Below, in pieces: positions 25,074 through 33,329 of a stretch of DNA of 64,000 nucleotides. Every line of letters starts with the position of its first letter. Within the stretch, counting starts at the first letter, position 1. The DNA comes from Thalassobacillus sp043497085 (GTDB lineage: Bacteria > Bacillota > Bacilli > Bacillales > Halobacillaceae). A program made the translations under genes and the position numbers. Where the stretch lies: assembly GCA_043497085.1 (NCBI GenBank), contig JBIEKI010000003.1; one strand, 5' to 3'. The notes below the pieces were generated by a model. The model made no database searches and was not told the DNA's origin. It saw only the letters and a program-made list of their open reading frames with translations.

Positions 25074-26342
25074 CTAATAAGAATGAACCGTGATTTTTTT
25101 GGCCAGATTGCCATTTTCATCATGGGAAAGCTCATGTTCACCTAGTATTTCGAAACATACTTGATCGTCTTCCATCTGTTTTAACACGGCTTGAGAAACG
25201 AATATATTACTTAAATGAAGGGTATTTGGAATTTGGACAACTTTACTATCATTTATGTCTTTATCTGGTCCGAGGCTCTGAATGGCAGTTTCAATGGTTT
25301 CTTTTTCACTTTCATATATTAGTGGAATCATAGCTCGTTGAAGGTATGTACTGGTTAGTGCATTCGTGTAGGTGGATTTTTTATCAATCTTGTTAAACAA
25401 ACGTTTAGTGGTGAAATCAGCAAGCCCAACTCCTTGAGCATTACCAAATGAGGCATCATTAAGGTCTAAAACAGCAATTTTACTTATCCGAGGCTTTGTT
25501 GGTTCAGGTACACCATTGATCCTCCATCTTCCAATGATATTGGGATCCATGCCAGTACCACTGAAACTCTTTCCCATTTCTTCTACAATTAATAGATCAA
25601 TATCTTCAATCGGAAGCTGTGGCATCATCTTTTTTGACCACTTTAACAGCTCGGCTTCTTTTTGATGCCATTCGGATTTGTTTATCGCGACGATGTCGGC
25701 AGTTTCATCGTAGCCATTCTCAATGATAGCCAATCCCATCAGTATATTTGTGTTTTCAAGGGCATACTTGGATACGCTTTCAATATTTTCCGCCATTTGT
25801 AATGCTCCATCACTATGTACAAAAGAAGCACCTTTTCTTTTTCCTAAACCAATAGTGACCATTTTACTGAGCCCACTCTCAACATTGCCGCGAAATGCTG
25901 TATGAGCTTTGACACGATTGACAACAATTATCCCATCAGCTTGAAACGCTATTTCATCCATATAGACCGGTTTACCATTGGGTGTTGTGCCAACGAATTG
26001 TGTTTCCATTGAGGATCGGATTGGAGCTCCTACCGAATTTTCCGTAATACCCAGGTGCTTTAATACTTCCAACTGTCCTTCTTTCGTGGCACCGCCATGA
26101 CTCCCCATAGCTGGTACTAAGAAAGGGTTGAAACCCATGGAATTAAGCGTGTCTACTGTAGCTTTTAAAATTGCTACAATGTTAGTGATTCCTCTGCTTC
26201 CCGCTGTGATAGCTATGTCTGCAGAGGGAGGCAACTGACTTACAGATAAGTTTTTCAAAACTTCTTCTTGAACTTTTTGCTCTACAGAGCTAAGTTTTTC
26301 ACTTGAAAATTTCTGTTTAATCTCCATCATTTTCACCATCAT
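25074..26342 (-). CDS. LarA-like (DUF2088) nickel-pincer racemase/epimerase homologue 1
   Basis: 422-aa LarA-superfamily protein. Candidate active-site residues align with canonical LarA: His82 in GSHGG, His147 in KAHTAFRG, Lys160 in SGLSK (cofactor thioamide position) and His176 in FVHSDG, with the Lys-to-His spacing of 16 identical to LarA at 40485. By family knowledge it would racemise or epimerise a 2-hydroxyacid. First gene of the operon and divergent from an IlvD/Edd dehydratase; a FadR-type operator lies upstream at 26383. Start is 26342 or the next ATG at 26339. Confidence 0.85.
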   Translation of the reverse strand: MMVKMMEIKQKFSSEKLSSVEQKVQEEVLKNLSVSQLPPSADIAITAGSRGITNIVAILKATVDTLNSMGFNPFLVPAMGSHGGATKEGQLEVLKHLGITENSVGAPIRSSMETQFVGTTPNGKPVYMDEIAFQADGIIVVNRVKAHTAFRGNVESGLSKMVTIGLGKRKGASFVHSDGALQMAENIESVSKYALENTNILMGLAIIENGYDETADIVAINKSEWHQKEAELLKWSKKMMPQLPIEDIDLLIVEEMGKSFSGTGMDPNIIGRWRINGVPEPTKPRISKIAVLDLNDASFGNAQGVGLADFTTKRLFNKIDKKSTYTNALTSTYLQRAMIPLIYESEKETIETAIQSLGPDKDINDSKVVQIPNTLHLSNIFVSQAVLKQMEDDQVCFEILGEHELSHDENGNLAKKITVHSY

Positions 26343-26382
26343 TTCCTCCCCCTCTTTTCTAAATTAAATTATTATATTACTA

Positions 26383-26393
26383 TGGTCAGACCA
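26383..26393. promoter_or_regulatory. FadR/GntR-type operator, larA-like side
   Basis: Palindrome TGGTCAGACCA, fitting the TNGTNNNACNA pattern of FadR-subfamily GntR regulators, 40 bases before the larA-like 1 start. Same core as the sites at 31711 and 32520. Confidence 0.75.
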
Positions 26394-26610
26394 ATTTGAG
26401 TATGTAAATATAAAATTTTGTAAATTATATTGATTTGTTGTTATCTTATAATATTTCAGAAAATTTTGTCAAGAGTATTTATACAACTTTTTAAAATGTT
26501 TATAACGGTCCATGCGCTAAAGATCCGTATTTAACTACATAATATTCTGAATTTTATTTCTATTATTTCAATATTATGATAGTATATGGATAAAGATAGG
26601 CGATACATAT

Positions 26611-26621
26611 TGGTCATACCA
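26611..26621. promoter_or_regulatory. FadR/GntR-type operator, dehydratase side
   Basis: TGGTCATACCA, 35 bases before the IlvD/Edd start. One position off perfect symmetry in the centre, otherwise the same as the three other sites. Confidence 0.7.
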
Positions 26622-26656
26622 TAATATAAAGTGTTTTTTATTAAGGAGGAAATAAA

Positions 26657-28372
26657 ATGACTGGGAAACAAAAAGAAAAAAAACTTACCTCTTATGGAGA
26701 TGCCGGCTTCAGCAAATTCATTAGACAGGCATTCAACCGACAACTGGGGTTTGAAAAAGAAGATTTTGAGAAGCCTGTCATCGGTATTTGTAATACGAAA
26801 AGTGAAATCAATCGCTGCCACTCCCACATTCAACCGTTAATCGATGCCATTAAAAAAGGTGTATTAATGGCTGGTGGTATTCCTTTGGAGTTCCCTACTA
26901 TATCTCTTGGGGAAATCAATACAAGTCCGACCACGATGCTGTATCGTAATATGGCCGCAATGGATACAGAAGAAATGATAAAAGCCCAACCTATTGACGG
27001 TGTTGTTCTAATTGGTGGGTGTGACAAAGTGACCCCATCACAACTGATGGGTGCAGCGAGCGCCGACATTCCCTCCATCATGATTACAGGCGGACCGATG
27101 AACAATGGTGAATATGAAGGGAAAACGCTTGGAGCTTGCTCAGATTGCCGGTTCTTCTGGCAAGAATATCGTGGCGGAGAAGTCGATGAGGAAAGTATTG
27201 AAGAGATCAACGCAGCTCTGGCACCTACAGCTGGACACTGTATGGTAATGGGAAGTGCAAGTACGATGGCTGTTTGTTCTGAAGCGATGGGAATGATGCT
27301 CCCTGGAGGCGCGGCCATCCCAGCAACAGAAAATAAACGAATGAAACATGCCATTGACACAGGCAAAAAGATTGTAGAACTAGTGGAAAAAGATGTGAGG
27401 CCTTCCCAAATTATCACAAGAAATTCTCTTGAAAATAGTATCCGGGCACTAATGGCGGTTGGCGGCTCAACAAATGCTGTCATTCACCTCACAGCAATCG
27501 CCGGACGCCTGGGCATTGAATTACCCCTTGATTTATTCGATCAATTAAGCAGGACGACGCCTTTTATTGCTAATTTACGGCCAGCTGGTCAATACCAAAT
27601 GGAAGACTTTTATAAAGCAGGTGGAACTCCTGCTGTTCTAAAAGAATTAGAGCCCCTCCTCCATTTAGATGAAATGACAGTAACAGGTGCTCCTTTAAGA
27701 GACAGCCTTCATGATGTCAAAGTGTCTGATGTTTATCGAAACATCATCACCACATTTGAGTCTCCTTTACATAAAGAAGGTGGGATAGCTGTTCTGAAGG
27801 GTAACCTTGCACCAGATGGTGCTGTCATCAAGCCGAAAGCTGCTTCATCCGAATTATTAAAACATACCGGGAGAGCAGTAGTGTTTACATCTTCTCAGGA
27901 TCTGGAAAATCGGATTGATGACCCAGAACTGGATATCAGTCCCGAGGATATCATGATTTTACAAAACACTGGACCAGTAGGGGCACCAGGAATGCCTGAA
28001 GCCGGGATGCTGCCAATCCCCAATAAGCTGCTAAAACAAGGGGTACGCGATATGGTGAGGATTTCAGATGCACGGATGAGTGGAACAGCATTTGGAACAG
28101 TAATCCTGCACGTTGCTCCCGAATCAGCAGTCGGTGGACCAATTGGATTGATTAAAACTGGCGATATAATAGAACTTGATGTGGAAAACCGCAAATTGGA
28201 ACTTCACGTATCGGAGGAGGAATTGGAGCAAAGGAAAACCGAATGGACAGCTCCGGTGTTTGAAGACAGGGGGTATACACGTCTCTATCAAAACCATGTC
28301 TTACAAGCAGACAAGGGATGTGACTTCGACTTTCTCCTGGCGACAAACAAGGATAAAGTAAAAACAGAATAA
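26657..28372 (+). CDS. IlvD/Edd family sugar-acid dehydratase 1
   Basis: 571-aa dehydratase with Cys54, Cys122 and Cys195 spaced 68 and 73 residues apart, as in the Fe-S pentonate/hexonate dehydratases (for example L-arabinonate dehydratase). Highly similar over its whole length to the protein at 51773-53509. Ribosome site AAGGAGGAAAT before ATG 26657. It would convert an aldonate to a 2-keto-3-deoxy acid. A role in branched-chain amino acid synthesis is unlikely given the context. Confidence 0.9.
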   Translation: MTGKQKEKKLTSYGDAGFSKFIRQAFNRQLGFEKEDFEKPVIGICNTKSEINRCHSHIQPLIDAIKKGVLMAGGIPLEFPTISLGEINTSPTTMLYRNMAAMDTEEMIKAQPIDGVVLIGGCDKVTPSQLMGAASADIPSIMITGGPMNNGEYEGKTLGACSDCRFFWQEYRGGEVDEESIEEINAALAPTAGHCMVMGSASTMAVCSEAMGMMLPGGAAIPATENKRMKHAIDTGKKIVELVEKDVRPSQIITRNSLENSIRALMAVGGSTNAVIHLTAIAGRLGIELPLDLFDQLSRTTPFIANLRPAGQYQMEDFYKAGGTPAVLKELEPLLHLDEMTVTGAPLRDSLHDVKVSDVYRNIITTFESPLHKEGGIAVLKGNLAPDGAVIKPKAASSELLKHTGRAVVFTSSQDLENRIDDPELDISPEDIMILQNTGPVGAPGMPEAGMLPIPNKLLKQGVRDMVRISDARMSGTAFGTVILHVAPESAVGGPIGLIKTGDIIELDVENRKLELHVSEEELEQRKTEWTAPVFEDRGYTRLYQNHVLQADKGCDFDFLLATNKDKVKTE

Positions 28373-28413
28373 AAGTGTCAGGAAAAAAAAGCAATTCTGA
28401 TTATAATTGCCTC

Positions 28414-28440
28414 AGACTGTCGGGAAAATCCCGGCAGTCT
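28414..28440 (+). terminator. Terminator of the IlvD/Edd gene
   Basis: Twelve-base stem AGACTGTCGGGA/TCCCGGCAGTCT (one G-T pair) with an AAA loop, followed by TTATTTT, 42 bases after the stop codon. Confidence 0.9.
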
Positions 28441-29001
28441 TTATTTTCTCCTATACTTTAATTTTTTTACCACATTAATCCTATTCGATGTTGAAGCAGT
28501 CGTCTGGACACTGGTTATCCAAATGCTCCCCCCCACGTAGTGTGGGGCCGCGGAAAGCGAGCGGTATTTGCCCACGCGGGACATAAAAAAACTTGCAGAA
28601 AAACCAGAGGCCACTGAAAAACTGAAACTCTATGGTTGATATAATTTTCCAATAACGGTTTGCGTTGAATTTAATTTGTACAAGAAAAAAAGAGTGACTT
28701 TCTTTAACAAATCAAAGAAAATCACTCTTTTCAGATTGGCCTCTGTTGAATCCACGCTGAGCATTCGGTGGTGACGCCTGCGGGAACAGCGCGATCAGAA
28801 GCCACTTGGTCAAGTGGTTTTATTGACCAAGTTAGCTGTGGCCGTGCCCGCGGCAAGCACCCACCGACAAGCGATTCGTGAGAATCAACAACAAGCTTTA
28901 ACAGCTCTTCTAGATTAGAAAGGACTTTTCAGCGAAAAACCATAAGGTTTCTCTGCAAACTGAGGCATTCTCTAATCACAATAGCCTTTTTAATACTACA
29001 T
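28441..29001. repeat. Gene-free region with nested palindromes
   Basis: 560 bases without an ORF. A GC-rich palindromic block at 28767-28865 has ACTTGGTCAA (28804-28813) facing TTGACCAAGT (28823-28832) and outer GGTG/CACC ends; it resembles the GC-rich intergenic repeats common in Bacillaceae. Two segments near 28593-28620 and 28925-28959 are imperfect inverted copies (TTGCAGA-AAACC...CTGAAAA). A terminator-like hairpin sits at 28691-28728. Confidence 0.55.
28691..28728 (-). terminator. Terminator-like hairpin downstream of the FAH/Ldh/RraA operon
   Basis: Stem AGAGTGA-TTTCTTT with AAAGAAA-TCACTCT, one C/A mismatch; a T-run exits on the minus strand. It lies about 270 bases past the FAH stop, so it is the probable end of that transcript. 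It could work in both directions. Confidence 0.65.
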
Positions 29002-29910
29002 TTACTTGTTGGCTGCTTCTACTTCTTCCCGTACAGATGATACTTTTAAATCCTTGACCGGGTTTACTAGTTTATTAAACCCATCAATCTGACATTCTAC
29101 AACATCGCCATCTCTTATTACGACAGCTCCCGGGGTTCCTGTAGAGATGATGTCACCAGGCAACAGTGTCATAACTTTGGAATGAAAGGAAACCAGATCC
29201 CAAGGTCTGAAAGTCATATTGGAAACGACATTTTTGCGATGTAATTCCCCATTGATAACAGTGGAAACATTTAAATCTAATACCTCATCGACTTCATCAG
29301 GAGTAACGAGTTCCGGACCAAAACTGAAGAAAGAATCAAAGCTTTTCGATCTCGTTAAATACCGTGGGTTATGTTGCAAAATATCTTCAGCAGTCATATC
29401 AATGATCGTAGTAAAACCTGCAATAACATTCGGCGCATCTTCTTCGCTTACATTTTTACACTCTTTCCCGATGATAATGCCCAGCTCAGCTTCAGCAGTT
29501 GTCCGCTCTGATTGGTGTGGGACTTTAATTTGGTCACCAGGACCAATGATTGTTGTGTCTGGCTTCATAAAGCTTGCCGGCTCTTTATTGGGTGCTTGTT
29601 CGCTTAAGTCAGAGGCATGTTCTACATAGTTCAGGCCTATCCCCCATATTTTTCGTGGGTGCCTATATAAAGGTCCGTATTCAATGTCCTCGTTAGAAAT
29701 GACTTCAAAGAAACTATCTAATTTACTTTCACCTTCGGCCTGGTACCATTCCTGTAAATGGTTGAGTTGTCCTGATTGTACTAAGTCAAATAAGTTTGTA
29801 CTCCAATTAAAATTAAGATTGCGATTAATGGATTCAATTAATATGGCACCCTTCTTCGTAATGACAGCAGCCTTTTCTTCTCCATTTCTTTTTACAGTAG
29901 CTAATCTCAT
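29002..29910 (-). CDS. Fumarylacetoacetate hydrolase family protein
   Basis: 302-aa FAH-fold enzyme. Family blocks: GIGLNYVEHA near 92, FMKPDTTIIGPGD, the metal ligands in AEAELGIIIG, RSKSFDSFFSFGP and LLPGDIISTGTPGAV. Such enzymes hydrolyse C-C bonds or act as 2-keto-3-deoxy-sugar-acid dehydratases or oxaloacetate decarboxylases. With RraA- and IlvD-type neighbours, handling of a 2-keto-3-deoxy acid is plausible. Last gene of a three-gene operon. Confidence 0.88.
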   Translation of the reverse strand: MRLATVKRNGEEKAAVITKKGAILIESINRNLNFNWSTNLFDLVQSGQLNHLQEWYQAEGESKLDSFFEVISNEDIEYGPLYRHPRKIWGIGLNYVEHASDLSEQAPNKEPASFMKPDTTIIGPGDQIKVPHQSERTTAEAELGIIIGKECKNVSEEDAPNVIAGFTTIIDMTAEDILQHNPRYLTRSKSFDSFFSFGPELVTPDEVDEVLDLNVSTVINGELHRKNVVSNMTFRPWDLVSFHSKVMTLLPGDIISTGTPGAVVIRDGDVVECQIDGFNKLVNPVKDLKVSSVREEVEAANK

Positions 29911-29934
29911 ACATACTCTCCCCTTTAATTTATG

Positions 29935-31008
29935 TTAGACATAGGTTTGAATTAACGTAGGCTCTATTTTATATCGTTGTGCAACCTGGACAAGTTCATC
30001 GATCACTTCCAGTGATAATGGAATGCCATTTTCCTCTCGGTCCTTTGCGGTTTCTATTTCCATTTCCCCAGGAAGGTATATCTTTTTTGCACCATCCATT
30101 AATGGAACTTCCCTTACTTCCCTGATGATTTGATCCATTCTCTTCTTAAATGTATCCAGCTCCTGGAATAAGTCGGCTCGCATGACTAAAAAGAACTGCC
30201 CTACGTTTTGGGAATGGTTTAATTCCTTATATAAATCGCCAATATAAGGGCCGAATGCAGCCCCGGTAAAGAGCGCAGACAAGGTTTCCACTAAAAATGC
30301 TATCCCATAACCTTTATGTTCCCCGACAGGTAATACCACGCCATCCACTGCTTTACTAGCATTAGTGGTGGGAGTGCCTTCAGGCGATAACGCCCATCCT
30401 AATGGAATTTCTTGTTTATTCTTTTCTGCCAATAATATCTTTCCTCTGGCCACCTTACTTGTAGCCATATCAAACAAGATATTAGATTCTTCCCCTGCAG
30501 GCACCCCATACGCAAATGGATTGGTACCAAAAAATCGTTCCTTCCCTCCCCAAGGAGGCATATTGGAAGGAGCGTTGGTAGTGGCAATGGCAATACAATC
30601 ATTATCAACAGCTTTCTTAACGTAATCAGCCATCATTCCACAATGATTGGAATTGTTGATTCCTACAATTCCGACTCCTGACTTCCTGGCTTTATCAACT
30701 GCCAGTTCCATTCCATAGGTGGCAACAGGGATTCCTGAGACATTTTGAGCATCAATTAAAGCACTGACAGGAGATTCACGCTTGATAACCGGATCAAACT
30801 TTTTATTCAAAAGGTTCTTATCCAGGCGTTTTGTATAAATCCCTACTCTACTGACACCGTGAGAATCTACTCCTCTCAAGTTCGCGAAAACAAGGTGCCT
30901 GGCAATTAATTTAGATTGTTCTTCATCCAGTCCAGCCTTAAGAAAGATTTCCTTCACAAAGGTTTCTAAATTTTCTTTAGGAATCCGTTCCCCTTGATAA
31001 TTATTCAA
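29935..31008 (-). CDS. Ldh2/malate-L-lactate dehydrogenase family oxidoreductase
   Basis: 357-aa NAD(P)-dependent dehydrogenase of the YlbC/ComC/AllD fold. It contains RGVDSHGVSR near 46, NNSNHCGMMADYV near 120 and the DG-VLPVGEHKGYG block near 225. Starts at TTG 31008, overlapping the RraA-type gene by eight bases, with GGGTG upstream. It oxidises a 2-hydroxy acid; ComC-type sulfolactate dehydrogenase is one possible relative. Confidence 0.88.
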   Translation of the reverse strand: MNNYQGERIPKENLETFVKEIFLKAGLDEEQSKLIARHLVFANLRGVDSHGVSRVGIYTKRLDKNLLNKKFDPVIKRESPVSALIDAQNVSGIPVATYGMELAVDKARKSGVGIVGINNSNHCGMMADYVKKAVDNDCIAIATTNAPSNMPPWGGKERFFGTNPFAYGVPAGEESNILFDMATSKVARGKILLAEKNKQEIPLGWALSPEGTPTTNASKAVDGVVLPVGEHKGYGIAFLVETLSALFTGAAFGPYIGDLYKELNHSQNVGQFFLVMRADLFQELDTFKKRMDQIIREVREVPLMDGAKKIYLPGEMEIETAKDREENGIPLSLEVIDELVQVAQRYKIEPTLIQTYV

Positions 31009-31684
31009 ATACTAAGCACCCTTTCTTTTGAAGGACTTCATCCACCCATGTTCGATCCCATGTACCATCATAAATAGACTTGATGATTTCCACTTCTTTT
31101 GCTGCTAACTCTTTTGCATCTTTCGCTACAGCAATAACATCTTCCTTAGGAATAATAATGACTCCATCATCGTCTGCTACGACAATGTCGCCCGGTGAAA
31201 CAGGCACGTTACCACAACTGATTGTTGTATTAATTTCCCCCGGTCCTTCTTTATATGGACCACGAGGAGTTCCTCCTCTAGCAAAAACCGGGAACCCCAT
31301 ATCGGCAATACCTTTCAAATCCCGAACAGGACCATCAACAATATAGCCAGCAATTCCTTTAACTTTCGCATAGTGACACATGAGTTCCCCTAAAATAGCA
31401 TTTCCCATGTCGCCGCAGGCATCAATGACAATAATGTCTCCAGGTTTAGCAAGATCCATGGCTTTATGTACAAGAAGATTATCCGAAGGATGTGTTCTCA
31501 CGGTGAATGCGCTTCCAACAATGTGCATGCCAGGATGATTAACTGGTTTAATAGAATGATGCATCGCCCACTGTCTTCCCATTACATCGCCAATATTAGG
31601 GGTAGGTATATTTTGAAACCCTCTTATTACATCTTCCTCTAACCTCTCAAAATTTTCCTTGATTCGGAACCCTACGTTTCTCAT
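31001..31684 (-). CDS. RraA-like / HMG-type aldolase
   Basis: 227-aa protein of the RraA/4-hydroxy-4-methyl-2-oxoglutarate aldolase family. The Arg-Asp pair for substrate and metal binding is in GPVRDLKG near 118, after ACGDMGNAILGE near 90. The aldolases of this family release pyruvate from a 4-hydroxy-2-oxo acid, which fits the dehydratase product. First gene of the operon, with the operator 31711-31721 just upstream. Confidence 0.88.
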   Translation of the reverse strand: MRNVGFRIKENFERLEEDVIRGFQNIPTPNIGDVMGRQWAMHHSIKPVNHPGMHIVGSAFTVRTHPSDNLLVHKAMDLAKPGDIIVIDACGDMGNAILGELMCHYAKVKGIAGYIVDGPVRDLKGIADMGFPVFARGGTPRGPYKEGPGEINTTISCGNVPVSPGDIVVADDDGVIIIPKEDVIAVAKDAKELAAKEVEIIKSIYDGTWDRTWVDEVLQKKGCLVFE

Positions 31685-31710
31685 TCGTTTCCTCCTTTAT
31701 AATTTTATTA

Positions 31711-31721
31711 TGGTCTGACCA
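31711..31721. promoter_or_regulatory. FadR/GntR-type operator of the rraA-like operon
   Basis: Perfect palindrome TGGTCTGACCA, 27 bases before the RraA-like start and 21 bases after the FadR-type regulator's stop. Shared by the regulator gene and the divergent pair at 26 kb. Confidence 0.78.
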
Positions 31722-31741
31722 TTTTATGGTGAGAAGAACCA

Positions 31742-32464
31742 TTACATCGGTTCTTTACTCTGCTTAATATTTGCCCAAATTTTCTTCTCATTTTGTGTAA
31801 GGTGATGCCTCATTGCTTCGGAGGCAGCCTGCGGATCTTTTAGTTGAAGCGCATTCAGTATTTGTTCATGTTCTTTGTATGCCTCTATAAATCTTCCCGG
31901 CACCTTTGAAGATTGCATTTTACTTACTCTCATTACTTCCTCAAATTTATTAGAAACCCTGTCAAACACATCTTTATAAATAGAGTTGTGGGAAGCAAGG
32001 ATGATGGAGTAGTGAAAGATATAATCCTCTTCCAAACCCAGTGAGCCGGCCTTATGGGCATCTACAAGGTTTTGATGTGCCTGGCGGATCACTTCTATAT
32101 CTTTATCTGTAGCTCTGATAGCAGCTAAAGCGACAGCTTCTACTTCCATTCCACGGCGAAACTCTAAAACTTCTTGCATTTCACTGCGATCAAGCAGGTT
32201 GTTCGTTACCCTCTCTGCAATACTCTCTCCGTATAACTCTTTTAAGAAGATTCCAGCTCCGGTCCTTTTTTCAATGACCCCATTGGCATGCAGGACACTC
32301 ATTGCTTCTCTGACAGCTGTTTTACTTACTTGGAATATGGTTGAAAGTTCATTTTCAGATGGCAGCCGCTTCCCCGGCCGTATCCCCTCTTCATGAATGT
32401 ATTCTTCTATTGCCAGAATAATTTCTTCAAACAATCGTTTTTTTCTAATCGGCTTTAATGCCAT
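31742..32464 (-). CDS. FadR subfamily GntR regulator (FCD domain)
   Basis: 240-aa repressor: N-terminal winged helix (LPSENELSTIFQVSKTAVREAMSVL) and C-terminal FCD domain whose metal-binding residues (Asp/His in EEDYIFHYS, His in YKEHEQIL and MRHHL) are present. Likely the repressor that binds TGGTCNNACCA at four places, including 32520-32530 ahead of its own gene. Ligand probably the imported acid or a pathway intermediate. ATG 32464 preferred; GTG 32476 is possible. Confidence 0.88.
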   Translation of the reverse strand: MALKPIRKKRLFEEIILAIEEYIHEEGIRPGKRLPSENELSTIFQVSKTAVREAMSVLHANGVIEKRTGAGIFLKELYGESIAERVTNNLLDRSEMQEVLEFRRGMEVEAVALAAIRATDKDIEVIRQAHQNLVDAHKAGSLGLEEDYIFHYSIILASHNSIYKDVFDRVSNKFEEVMRVSKMQSSKVPGRFIEAYKEHEQILNALQLKDPQAASEAMRHHLTQNEKKIWANIKQSKEPM

Positions 32465-32519
32465 TGCTATCACCATCTTATTAGTTAATGTATTACCTTC
32501 ATCCTGTTATTTGTTATGA

Positions 32520-32530
32520 TGGTCTGACCA
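32520..32530. promoter_or_regulatory. FadR/GntR-type operator, autoregulatory
   Basis: Perfect palindrome TGGTCTGACCA 55 bases before the FadR-type gene. Identical core to 31711-31721. Confidence 0.78.
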
Positions 32531-32663
32531 ATATTTCAAAAAATTTTAACTCTTAATAATTACTTTATAAAAAATCTATCGTGACGTCAATACCCTGCTC
32601 ACTATTTTTGTATAAAGCTTTTTGGTAAAATATATTACATAAAGGAAAAAGACGGTGATACTA

Positions 32664-33329
32664 ATGAGTAAAAAATACCAACTAGAGACAGTACCACGAA
32701 TGTTTGAGGAAGTCATACGACAAATCATTTTTTATATTCAAGATGAAGAATTAAAAAAAGGTGATAAACTGCCACCAGAAAGAAAATTGAGTGAATTACT
32801 TGAAGTAAGCAGATCTTCGGTAAGAGAAGGTTTAAGAATATTAGAACTCCTGAGATACCTGGAATCCAGACAAGGTGGAGGGACGTTTGTTTCTGAACCG
32901 CCTCCCTTTTTGATACCTATGACCATTACACAGAACCAAACAGGCTCGAAAGAATTGAATAAATACTTTGATATCGCTTTAATGAACGCCGAGAAAATTA
33001 TTTTTACATCTTTAAAACAGGATACTTCCATCAGTCTTAAGTCAGGAAAAAACGAAAACTTTTGGAAAGAATTTTCCGTATGGATCAATGAACTTGGAAA
33101 ACAATTATCGAATGAGTATTATATCTCCTTATGGAATAATATTTATGCCCTGTTAACCAATCATCATTTCTTCCAGACTGTTACATCGCCGTTAAAGCTT
33201 GATGACCTTAAGATCGCTTTCTACAAAAAAGATCGAAAAACCCTGCAGGAATTTTTTCAGTCCATTCAGGAACAGTCTAACTCAGTGGACGGCATAAACG
33301 AAGATGGTTCCTATGACGAACATCGATAA
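32664..33329 (+). CDS. GntR family regulator, second, with divergent effector domain
   Basis: 221-aa protein with a FadR-type winged helix (LPPERKLSELLEVSRSSVREGLRIL, then the wing RQGGGTFV). The remaining 130 residues do not show the FCD metal ligands and are rich in Lys and aromatics. Start ATG 32664, with GGTG seven bases before. Its end overlaps the convergent membrane protein gene by 48 bases. Target unknown. Confidence 0.82.
   Translation: MSKKYQLETVPRMFEEVIRQIIFYIQDEELKKGDKLPPERKLSELLEVSRSSVREGLRILELLRYLESRQGGGTFVSEPPPFLIPMTITQNQTGSKELNKYFDIALMNAEKIIFTSLKQDTSISLKSGKNENFWKEFSVWINELGKQLSNEYYISLWNNIYALLTNHHFFQTVTSPLKLDDLKIAFYKKDRKTLQEFFQSIQEQSNSVDGINEDGSYDEHR

Larger units (their letters stand above)
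26343..26656. other. Divergent control region between larA-like 1 and the IlvD/Edd gene
   Basis: 314 AT-rich bases with no ORF. It contains one FadR/GntR-type palindrome near each gene start (26383-26393 and 26611-26621), so both directions are probably controlled by the same repressor. Confidence 0.75.
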
